The position numbers were made by a program, and so were the translations under genes. Below the pieces are notes generated by a model. It ran no database searches, was not told the DNA's origin, and saw only the letters and a list, made by a program, of their open reading frames with translations. From NCBI GenBank assembly GCA_002295325.1, contig DBGA01000022.1, positions 1 through 9,134 of the forward strand: a stretch of DNA of 9,134 nucleotides, written 5' to 3'. Positions 1 through 5,351 of this stretch are shown in pieces. Source of the DNA: Ruminococcaceae bacterium UBA866 (GTDB taxonomy: Bacteria > Bacillota > Clostridia > Oscillospirales > Ruminococcaceae). Each line of letters opens with the position of its first letter. The stretch's first letter is position 1.

Positions 1-296
1 CCCACAGGGCAACCACCTCCAATAGTAGTGTTAGCTTAAATTTTGTAAAGGCCGTAAAAGACCTTTTGGTGAATTCTCCTCTAATACAACCTCCTAACTG
101 ATGAGTTTTATTGTTTGACAAAAGCGTTTTATGTGGGTATATTAATAGCAGTAGATAAACTTGTGCTGCCACCGAAAAAGGTATCTTTGAATAAATGTGG
201 GGGTTCAAATCCCAACTTGAAAATAGGATGATATCTTTATAGGGCGGTACTCGCAAACTAAAGCTATGTGCAGAATACCTCTGCACATAGCTTTTT
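1..296 (+). ncRNA. Unidentified structured RNA, 5' end cut by window
   Basis: No convincing reading frame covers this stretch, but it is rich in nested complementarity that ends at an intrinsic terminator, which suggests a non-coding RNA or a long riboswitch-like leader. Helices seen are CCCACA (1-6) with TGTGGG (132-137), AAAGG (47-51) with CCTTT (62-66), GTGCTGCC (163-170) with GGCGGTAC (243-250) and GGTATC (180-185) with GATATC (230-235). Innermost is a tRNA T-arm-like hairpin, TGGGG-GTTCAAA-TCCCA (198-214). The first helix begins at base 1, so the RNA probably starts a little upstream. I cannot name the family. The raiA RNA of Clostridia is one guess to test, made without remembering its consensus. 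The strand follows from the terminator's T-run. Confidence 0.45.
260..296 (+). terminator. Strong intrinsic terminator of the structured RNA
   Basis: A perfect 14-bp stem (260-273 with 281-294) closes a 7-nt loop and runs into a five-T tract. It ends the RNA before the small reading frame at 355, so that frame needs its own promoter or read-through. Confidence 0.85.
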
Positions 297-354
297 AAAA
301 TTTCGCATAATATGCTTAAATTTTAAAAATGCTTGCTTTATGTGAGGTGATATC

Positions 355-444
355 ATGATTGATTTCATGATAAATACGGTTGCCGATATTCTTGATATCT
401 TTGTGAACTTACGGATATATAAAATAATAAAGATATTCAATTAA
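355..444 (+). CDS. Possible 29-aa amphipathic small protein
   Basis: The ATG has a good ribosome-binding site (GAGGTGAT) about six bases upstream. The product would be 29 residues, starting MIDFMINTVADILDIFVN and ending in a basic, Ile-rich tail (KIIKIFN). Ile/Leu/Val/Phe alternate with Asp and Asn in a helical pattern, so it could lie on or in the membrane as a short amphipathic helix. It resembles in style the tiny acidic-then-basic reading frames that I have the impression recur in Clostridia genomes, but I cannot name a family. It sits just after the structured RNA's terminator and before an ABC-transporter ATPase relic, so it may be a leftover of that transporter locus. No clear promoter is visible in the 58 bp before it. 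A chance reading frame is the main alternative. Confidence 0.42.
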   Translation: MIDFMINTVADILDIFVNLRIYKIIKIFN

Positions 445-523
445 AATTACAAATAAAGTTAAGGTATCGAGCATTTTATTCAGTCGCTCCCTGCATCTAA
501 ATTGGGCAAATGACATGCACGCT

Positions 524-564
524 AATCCGAACATCTTCATTATGTTTGATGTTTTCGGATTTTT
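524..564 (+). terminator. Terminator-like hairpin
   Basis: The 5' arm (524-535, containing ATCCGAACATC) pairs with the 3' arm (548-561), which has two extra T residues forming a bulge, and a short T-run follows. It could end transcription of the 29-codon frame. I see no gene between 445 and 523. Confidence 0.4.
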
Positions 565-571
565 AATCAAC

Positions 572-612
572 AAAAGCAGTAACAGGGTATAAGCCTTGTT
601 ACTGCTTTTTTT
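572..612 (+). terminator. Intrinsic terminator
   Basis: AGCAGTAACA pairs with TGTTACTGCT around a central loop and a seven-T run follows directly. A terminator immediately before the ABC ATPase relic, with no start codon or ribosome-binding site between them, indicates that the relic's 5' end and promoter are already lost. Confidence 0.75.
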
Positions 613-615
613 GTA

Positions 616-1049
616 CTCAATTTGATTGAACAGGGTGTGTTTTATGCCATTCGTGGTACGTCAGATTCTGATAAAACAACATTATTATTCTTATTTGCAG
701 GATTAGATGAACGACAAGCTGGTGAAGTACGATTTGATCAAGAAGATATCTAGATAAAAGGATATCGAAACCATCGGAAGAAACGAATTTCATTAGTCTT
801 CCAAAGTCATAATTTGGTTGATTATGAGACACGGATAGAGAATTTAAAGCTAGTTAACAAGTAAACTGACAAGTAGATGAACCCATAAACCTAGACGTAG
901 AAACTGTGGATGCTATTATTCGGATTTTAATGAATAACATACATAAATAAGGGAAATGTGTGATTGTAGTTACGCATAATAAAGACCTTGTGAGGCAGGA
1001 TGATTTCATACTTCAATATAAAACCAGTAGCCACAGTATTCACTACTGA
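616..1049 (+). pseudogene. Decayed ABC-transporter ATPase (MacB/antimicrobial-peptide export type)
   Basis: Translation in frame from 616 gives an eroded ABC ATPase N-terminal half: a strand ending in GVFYAIRG, then GTSDSDKTTLL, a damaged Walker A where GKSGSGKTTLL-like sequence is expected, then AGLDERQAGEVRFDQEDI and a TAG stop at 751. The same frame continues with KKRISLVFQSHNLVDYETR, a recognisable Q-loop region, up to a TAA at 862. After a frame change, DEPINLDVETVDAII gives the end of Walker B and a shortened D-loop. A TAA at 948 is followed in frame by GKCVIVVTHNKDLVRQ, which contains the H-loop histidine. The LSGGQ signature helix and its surroundings, about 50-60 residues, are missing between the halves. 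There is no start codon, ribosome-binding site or intact permease nearby. The family match rests on motif order. This cannot be a working ATPase. Confidence 0.87.
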
Positions 1050-1188
1050 AGTGTAAATAGTGTTTTACAACGAAATATATACAACAAGGATGATATTATT
1101 GTTTCTAATCATCAGGATGGCTAGGGTACTTTAAAAACTTTAAAAATATTAAGGGCTATATAGGGTTTCTTTTTCAGTCGGTATGGTT
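1050..1188. other. Spacer without recognisable gene
   Basis: The sequence has stops in all forward frames and no domain I recognise. It may hold further eroded pieces of the permease expected after the ABC ATPase, but nothing supports a call. Confidence 0.5.
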
Positions 1189-1194
1189 TATAAT
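1166..1194 (+). promoter_or_regulatory. Weak candidate promoter of the mgtE unit
   Basis: A perfect TATAAT (1189-1194) lies where the self-complementary mgtE leader begins. The best -35 at 17-bp spacing is only TTTCTT (1166-1171). Initiation would fall near 1201, giving a leader of about 265 nt. The match is half-site only, so confidence is low. Confidence 0.33.
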
Positions 1195-1200
1195 TTAGGT

Positions 1201-1466
1201 ACCGATAGTATATGGCGAATGACGAGTATCGAGTAAGGGGAAATAATATACTGTTGGTTGATTAGGTGAAAAGGTGGTGGGAATATGGATTCTGATTCAA
1301 TTTCTGGGCATCGGAATACAATTGAATTAAAAACACAAAGCGAAGCCCATGCCTTAGAAAGAAGTTCATATTCCTATGATTAATTGTTAATACTTGGGGG
1401 TAGTATGAAGAAAATTCGATTCTTTTATCAGGCGCGCATGGGCACTACAAAAGGAGAGAAAAGCGG
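1201..1466 (+). promoter_or_regulatory. Structured mgtE leader with alternative helices
   Basis: Four long-range pairings are visible. GATAGTATAT (1204-1213) pairs with ATATACTGTT (1246-1255). GGAATATGGA (1280-1289) pairs with TTCATATTCC (1365-1374), and past a bulged G the helix extends by TTCT with AGAA. ATTCAATT (1295-1302) pairs with AATTGAAT (1320-1327) inside it. GCCCATGC (1345-1352) pairs with GCATGGGC (1436-1443). Segment 1365-1375 can instead pair with GGTAGTATGAA (1399-1409), which holds the Shine-Dalgarno and ATG of the second short frame, so two structures exclude each other. GCCC at 1345 could also pair with GGGC in the loop at 1306. This looks like an RNA switch or leader-peptide attenuator controlling mgtE. 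Apart from a TTAGGTGA stretch it lacks the M-box features I can recall. Confidence 0.5.
1285..1383 (+). CDS. Possible 32-aa leader peptide 1 upstream of mgtE
   Basis: An ATG follows GGTGG at seven-base spacing and opens a 32-codon frame starting MDSDSISGHRNTIELK. The alternating acidic start recalls the MgtL leader peptide of enterobacteria, whose Glu/Asp-Pro start destabilises ribosomes at low magnesium; the parallel is only by analogy, since there is no proline here. The start codon and part of its ribosome-binding site lie in a helix with 1365-1374, so translation would compete with that structure. It may equally be a chance frame running through a structured RNA. Confidence 0.25.
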   Translation: MDSDSISGHRNTIELKTQSEAHALERSSYSYD

Positions 1467-1470
1467 ATGA
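1405..1470 (+). CDS. Possible 21-aa leader peptide 2 overlapping mgtE start
   Basis: The ATG follows a GGGGG Shine-Dalgarno-like run at four-base spacing. The frame encodes MKKIRFFYQARMGTTKGEKS and a final Gly, and its TGA overlaps the mgtE ATG as ATGA, the classic arrangement for translational coupling. The peptide is basic (four Lys and two Arg). Its ribosome-binding site and start can be masked by pairing with 1365-1375. Codons 11-13 lie in GCATGGGC, which can pair with 1345-1352, so a ribosome on this frame would melt that helix. It may serve only to deliver ribosomes to mgtE. Chance remains possible, because mgtE also has its own AAAGGAG. Confidence 0.42.
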   Translation: MKKIRFFYQARMGTTKGEKSG

Positions 1471-2801
1471 AAAATATAATAATGACATTGCTACAAGAAG
1501 GAAATTTCACTCAAGTAAGGGCTGAAATTCTTAAACTAAATATAGTAGACATTGCAAAGATTATAGAAGAATTTGAAGATGAGAAAGTGTTATTGCTTTT
1601 TAGATTGTTGCCAAAAGAATTTGCGGCTAATGTTTTTAGCTACCTTTCATATGAGAGGCAACAATATATCATTGAAACTACTACGGATAGCGAAATTAAA
1701 TATATTATTAATGATTTATTTCTAGATGATGCAGTTGACTTATTAGAGGAGATGCCTGCTAATGTAGTCAAAAAAATCCTTAAGAATGCCGATGAAAACA
1801 CAAGAAATCTTATAAATCAATTTCTAAATTATCCTGAACACTCAGCTGGAAGCTTAATGACTATCGAGTATGTTGATTTGAAAAAAGAAATGATTGTAAC
1901 AGATGCACTAATCTACATTCGAAAAATAGGAATTGATAAAGAAACGATAGATATATGCTATGTGATTGACAGCAACAGAAAGTTAGAAGGAGCCGTCTCA
2001 ATCAGAAAACTCATACTCAGTGATAGCGATGTAATTATTAGCGAAATTATGGATACTAGCATCATATCTATAAGAACTCATGATGATCAAGAGGAGATTG
2101 CATCTTTATTTAAAAAATATGACTTATTGGTAATGCCAGTTGTAGACAATGAAGATAGACTTGTTGGAATTATTACCATAGATGATATCATTGATATTAT
2201 TGATAAAGAGAATACAGAGGACTTTCAGAGGATGGCTGCTATGGCGCCATCTGAGGAGGAATATCTTAAAACTGGTGTTTTTGTTCTGGCCAAAAACCGA
2301 ATATTATGGTTAATGATACTTATGATTTCTGCAACATTTTCTGGAAGAATTATGGGTAAGTATGAAAACGTCCTACAATCTGTGGTTATTTTGGCTTCAT
2401 TTATCCCAATGCTAATGGATGCTGGAGGAAATGCGGGTTCTCAGTCATCAACGCTAGTGATTAGAGGACTTGCACTTGGTGAAATTAAACTAAGTGATAT
2501 TTTTAAGGTACTATGGAAGGAATTTAGAGTAAGTTTAATAGTCAGTGCAGCCTTAGTATCTGTGAATTTTATAAGATTAGCTGTTTTCGAAAAAGTTAAT
2601 TTTCTAACAAATTTAACGGTATGTATTAGTTTATTTTTAACAGTTGTTTTATCTAAAATGGTGGGTGGTATTTTACCTATTATAGCAAAAAAAATAAAAT
2701 TAGATCCTGCTATTATGGCTGGTCCATTGATTACAACAGTTGTTGATGCTGTATCATTGGTGTTATATTTTTCAATAGCAACTTGGTTGTTGAAGATATA
2801 G
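1467..2801 (+). CDS. mgtE: Magnesium transporter MgtE
   Basis: This is a full-length (444 aa) MgtE-family magnesium channel/transporter, a homodimer of the cytoplasmic membrane. Residues 5-125 form the acidic helical MgtE_N domain (LLEEMPANVVKKIL is typical). Two CBS domains follow, at about 130-190 and 193-247 (VMPVVDNEDRLVGIITIDD), then the plug helix (about 248-275) and the membrane domain from about 276 to the end. The pore signature PMLMDAGGNAGSQSS is at 314-328, and GPLITTVVDAVSL carries the conserved ion-site aspartate at 427. In studied members the N and CBS domains bind magnesium and close the pore when the ion is abundant. The start has AAAGGAG upstream and is coupled by ATGA to a short leader frame. 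All key motifs are intact. Some family members also carry cobalt or other divalent ions. Confidence 0.97.
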   Translation: MKNIIMTLLQEGNFTQVRAEILKLNIVDIAKIIEEFEDEKVLLLFRLLPKEFAANVFSYLSYERQQYIIETTTDSEIKYIINDLFLDDAVDLLEEMPANVVKKILKNADENTRNLINQFLNYPEHSAGSLMTIEYVDLKKEMIVTDALIYIRKIGIDKETIDICYVIDSNRKLEGAVSIRKLILSDSDVIISEIMDTSIISIRTHDDQEEIASLFKKYDLLVMPVVDNEDRLVGIITIDDIIDIIDKENTEDFQRMAAMAPSEEEYLKTGVFVLAKNRILWLMILMISATFSGRIMGKYENVLQSVVILASFIPMLMDAGGNAGSQSSTLVIRGLALGEIKLSDIFKVLWKEFRVSLIVSAALVSVNFIRLAVFEKVNFLTNLTVCISLFLTVVLSKMVGGILPIIAKKIKLDPAIMAGPLITTVVDAVSLVLYFSIATWLLKI

Positions 2802-2820
2802 GAACATTTTTAAAAGCTCC

Positions 2821-2854
2821 AAGATCCTTTCAGCCTCAAGTGGCATCTTTTTTT
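2821..2854 (+). terminator. Intrinsic terminator after mgtE
   Basis: AAGATCC pairs with GGCATCTT with one bulged C, and a seven-T run follows. It lies 20 bp past the mgtE stop. Confidence 0.62.
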
Positions 2855-2891
2855 GTCTCCACGAGGCATAATCGTACGTCAAATATGGATA

Positions 2892-2929
2892 CACACAAAA
2901 GCATTCCTTCGGGAGTGCTTTTTTTGTGT
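2892..2929. terminator. Second, probably bidirectional terminator
   Basis: ACACAAAAGCATTCC and GGAGTGCTTTTTTTGTGT form a long stem capped by a UUCG tetraloop, with A-rich and T-rich flanks that give a T-run on either strand. It insulates mgtE from the glycan operon. Confidence 0.85.
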
Positions 2930-3048
2930 AAGTGGTGATGCCAGCCAGTTTTTATATAGATAAGAAAGTATGATCTCTTAAAAAATGAAAATATTTAGGC
3001 AATACAAATCATCTTGCACAGTTCAGATAATAAACTATAAAAAAATAG

Positions 3049-3077
3049 TTGACAAAATATTTAAATTATGTTATATT
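3049..3077 (+). promoter_or_regulatory. Promoter P1 of the glycan operon
   Basis: A perfect TTGACA (3049-3054) and TATATT (3072-3077) are separated by exactly 17 bp in an A/T-rich setting. Initiation near 3084 would leave a 5' leader of about 300 nt containing both palindromic operators. The stretch from 2930 to this promoter holds nothing I can recognise. Confidence 0.65.
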
Positions 3078-3149
3078 TATGCCAAACAATTACAGTTATT
3101 ATTTTACTTATATGGAACAAAGTTATATAATTGGTTTGAATGAGTATTT

Positions 3150-3179
3150 TTGATAACACTTTAAATTAGCTTCCATAAT
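3150..3179 (+). promoter_or_regulatory. Candidate promoter P2 near the operators
   Basis: TTGATA (3150-3155) and CATAAT (3174-3179) are separated by 18 bp. Initiation near 3186 would place the first palindrome at about +27 and the second at about +79, a better geometry for LacI-type repression than P1. It is weaker than P1 in consensus. Confidence 0.35.
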
Positions 3180-3212
3180 TTAGTCGTACACCTTTATTTT
3201 TTTACTAGTATT

Positions 3213-3226
3213 GGAAATCGATTTCC
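3213..3226. promoter_or_regulatory. LacI-family operator O1
   Basis: GGAAATCGATTTCC is a perfect 14-bp palindrome with a central CG, the form bound by LacI-family dimers, whose hinge helices wedge a leucine at the central CpG step. The likely binder is the LacI-family protein encoded at 5352-6386, the only regulator seen in the operon. Confidence 0.7.
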
Positions 3227-3264
3227 ATAATGTGAGTTTGTCCTATTATTTTTTTACCGGTGTT

Positions 3265-3278
3265 GGAAATCGATTTCC
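3265..3278. promoter_or_regulatory. LacI-family operator O2
   Basis: The palindrome is identical to O1 and centred 52 bp from it, about five helical turns. Both sites therefore face the same side of the DNA, which would allow cooperative binding or a small loop. It lies about 107 bp before the first gene's start codon. Confidence 0.7.
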
Positions 3279-3384
3279 GCAATGTAAGCTTGTTCTATTA
3301 CTTTTTACAAACATCAGAAATTAGAGTTGTAACCAATAGTGTTTTGCTTTTATGACAAAGAGTTATTTGAAGGAGCGGCGTTAC

Positions 3385-4017
3385 ATGTACAAAAAAGTAG
3401 TAGCTACATATTTATCCGATTGGGCATTCAAAGTGTTTAGGTAAGGAGACGAAAAAAGGATTACGCATATCAATTATTCGCTTGCAGTAATTAAAGACGG
3501 CAGAGTGTCTGACGAGCATTGGACCAACAAAAAAGCTCTTAGTGAACTTGTAAAAAATAATGTCGATATCACATTTGTACTTTCTATTGGGGGTTGGGCT
3601 GCTGGAGGATTTTCTGAAGTATCATCAACACAAGGGGGTAGAGAATTATTTGCAAGCTCTGCCATAGAAATTATGAATAAGCATCGGTCTATGGGGATCG
3701 ATGTTTACGAGGTTAGTGGAGTTGACGCTGAAACTATAATTGGAGCTGAAAATAATATTAAAAAACTCGAGCCTATCAACTACACGGAAATTGAGAATAG
3801 CTTGGAAGATGGATATATCAGATACTTTGATGAAAGTGCAAAAGCCCTTTACCTTTATAATGGTAATAAGGTAATTGTGTTTGATGATTCACAATCCTTG
3901 GCATATAAAGTGGACTATGTTATTCAAGAAAATTTAGATGGAATTATGTTTTGGGAATATAACGGGGATCAAACTGGTCAATTGTTAAAGGCAATTGATA
4001 ATGTAATGAGAGGGTAA
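3385..4017 (+). pseudogene. Broken glycoside hydrolase family 18 (chitinase-like)
   Basis: An ATG with AAGGAG nine bases upstream starts MYKKVVATYLSDWAFKVFR, the usual first strand of a GH18 barrel, but TAA stops it at codon 20 (3442). The same frame resumes with KRITHINYSLAVIKDGRV and then SIGGWAAGGFSEVSS, the conserved SxGG region. The catalytic DGxDxDWE motif should follow but is reduced to MGIDVYEVSG, with the DxD spacing and general acid destroyed. About 100 or more residues of the barrel are missing before the C-terminal strands (YIRYFDESAKALYLYN, then LDGIMFWEYNGD). About 210 codons remain where over 300 are usual. GH18 enzymes cleave beta-1,4 N-acetylglucosamine links; this copy cannot. 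It heads the operon, and its stop overlaps the next start as TAATG, so the surviving 3' frame (open from GTG 3505) could still couple translation. Confidence 0.88.
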
Positions 4018-5324
4018 TGTGTGTGAATAAGCTTAATAAATATACCAATGAATTACATATGGAGAAAATGCCAGAAAGATTTCAAGAACAATGGAAATCT
4101 TTTTTAACACAATCAGATGTTGTTTTATCTTGTCCGCTTTTTGATAGCGTTAAAATGGAATTACTTATGGATGAATTGAGGTTTTGCAAGGAACTAAAAT
4201 TAGTCATACATTCACAATCCAAAGTAATGGAGGAAAATAATGCTCTTAATATCATTTCAAAATTTTTGAAATGGGCTCTTTTTGTTGATTGTGTTCCTTG
4301 GGAAAATGATGCATATGATTTAAATCTAAATGTACCTATCATGGGTAAGTTTTCAGCAGTGATGGGATTGACTGTACTGTGTTCTGGTATGATTGATACA
4401 ATTCAACAAGCACGAAATAGAAAGATTCCTGAAAAATACTTGAATGAAGTAAAAAAATGGTTTTTATCCTCTGTTAAGGAACATTATAAGGTTAATAAGA
4501 GATGGGGAATAGCAGAATTTGGGTGGAACATACTAACAGCCTCCTTTGTTCTTTTCAAAATCGGAAAATATAGATTTAATCTTGAACATTATGCAAATGA
4601 CTGTGTGCTTTTTCACAATAAAAAGACGAATGAAGCGATTGCCCTTTCACTTCCCAATTATGAGTTTAATTATTTGGGAGAGCGTGTATCTTCTGACGAG
4701 GCTTACCATGTTAAACATGGTGGTTTTATCTCAAGGTTTGAAGAAACAGACGAATATGTGAAGGGTACCTATCTAACTCCTGTTGGGTTTGCTGTGAATG
4801 AAACGATAAGATTGGATAAATCGCAGTGGAAAAAGAAAGTGTATTCAGGGTGTGTGACAATAGGTTTTCACATCAATACTGGAGTTGATTATACCCCCAA
4901 TAGTATAAAAATTGATTTTAAAAAGGCAACGAGATTTTATAGAAGATATTTTCCAGAGTTTAAGTTTACAGCCTTTATCTGTGATTCATGGCTTTTTTCC
5001 CCACAACTTCAAATTTTATTTGATGAAAGTGAAAGTAAGATTGTCAGAGTTCAAAGGGAAACATATTTAATTGCTGGGATGTCGGATGATAGTTCATTTC
5101 AAGATTTTGTTTTTTCGGGTGAAAAGCTTGATCCTAAAACATCACCAAGAGATACAACACTAAAAAGGAGAATACTTGATTTCATTGAAAAAGGAGGAAC
5201 CATTAGGGGGGGAACTATGATTTTGCTGATTGAAGATGTAAATCGCATCGGAGTTCAACCGTATTATAATAAAAACCATTTTATTGCAATAAAAGAACTT
5301 TATGAGAAAAATCGGCTAATTTAA
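4017..5324 (+). CDS. Two-domain GNAT-like acyltransferase
   Basis: This 435-aa cytoplasmic protein has no signal peptide. It fits a family I know as an N-acyltransferase N-terminal domain plus a GNAT-like C-terminal domain (NAT_N/GNAT_C). The helical N-terminal part spans about 20-170. The C-terminal part carries the typical run CVTIGFHINTG (279-289), FYRRYFPEFKFTAFICDSWL (307-326), IVRVQRETYL (342-351) and the ending SPRDTTLKRRILDFIEKGG. The substrate is unknown; acylation of a sugar or a sugar-derived amine is a guess from its position among glycan genes. The start overlaps the GH18 relic's stop (TAATG) behind a weak AGAGGG. Met15 at 4059 is a possible alternative. The frame is intact over its whole length although the gene before it is dead. 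Confidence 0.75.
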   Translation: MCVNKLNKYTNELHMEKMPERFQEQWKSFLTQSDVVLSCPLFDSVKMELLMDELRFCKELKLVIHSQSKVMEENNALNIISKFLKWALFVDCVPWENDAYDLNLNVPIMGKFSAVMGLTVLCSGMIDTIQQARNRKIPEKYLNEVKKWFLSSVKEHYKVNKRWGIAEFGWNILTASFVLFKIGKYRFNLEHYANDCVLFHNKKTNEAIALSLPNYEFNYLGERVSSDEAYHVKHGGFISRFEETDEYVKGTYLTPVGFAVNETIRLDKSQWKKKVYSGCVTIGFHINTGVDYTPNSIKIDFKKATRFYRRYFPEFKFTAFICDSWLFSPQLQILFDESESKIVRVQRETYLIAGMSDDSSFQDFVFSGEKLDPKTSPRDTTLKRRILDFIEKGGTIRGGTMILLIEDVNRIGVQPYYNKNHFIAIKELYEKNRLI

Positions 5325-5339
5325 GGCGGATAGAATATA

Positions 5340-5343
5340 GGAG
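5340..5343 (+). promoter_or_regulatory. Ribosome-binding site that sets the LacI start
   Basis: GGAG lies only two bases before the ATG at 5346 but eight before the ATG at 5352. The downstream ATG is therefore the likely start, and the protein begins MKISDVAKK, the usual beginning for LacI-family regulators. Confidence 0.7.
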
Positions 5344-5351
5344 TAATGATT

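Larger units (their letters stand above)
3192..3295 (+). repeat. Tandem 52-bp repeat carrying the operators
   Basis: Two adjacent copies (3192-3243 and 3244-3295) match at most positions. Each has an A/T stretch with a T-run, then TTGGAAATCGATTTCC, then AATGT and a TTGT element. A partial third start (TATTACTTTTTAC) follows at 3296. The palindrome is identical in both copies while the flanks differ, as expected for a duplicated operator under selection. Confidence 0.75.

Noticed and set aside
198..214. T-arm suggesting a tRNA or tmRNA gene
   Set aside because: No acceptor stem, D-arm or anticodon arm fits around it, there is no CCA-adjacent 3' end and no tag reading frame, so only the hairpin itself is supported.
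241..256. T-box-like stretch AGGGCGGTACTCGC, close to the T-box consensus AGGGTGGNACCGCG
   Set aside because: The key UGGN that pairs with the tRNA acceptor is CGGT here, the following terminator has no arm complementary to AGGG, and no aminoacyl-tRNA synthetase or amino-acid gene follows.
458..591. Plus-strand open frame through the two hairpins
   Set aside because: It has no usable start or ribosome-binding site, and its sequence is dominated by terminator-like inverted repeats.
617..832. Minus-strand reading frame of 71 codons
   Set aside because: It lies antisense to the ABC ATPase relic, whose plus-strand motifs explain the sequence, and it has no domain or clear ribosome-binding site.
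1260..1400. M-box magnesium riboswitch upstream of mgtE
   Set aside because: Only TTAGGTGA resembles the M-box start; the later conserved segments I remember are absent and the helix order differs. A covariance-model search would decide.
3213..3278. CcpA (cre) catabolite-repression sites
   Set aside because: The palindromes share the CG centre of LacI-family sites, but GGAAATCGATTTCC lacks the TG(A/T)NANCG core spacing of cre, and a dedicated LacI gene is in the operon.
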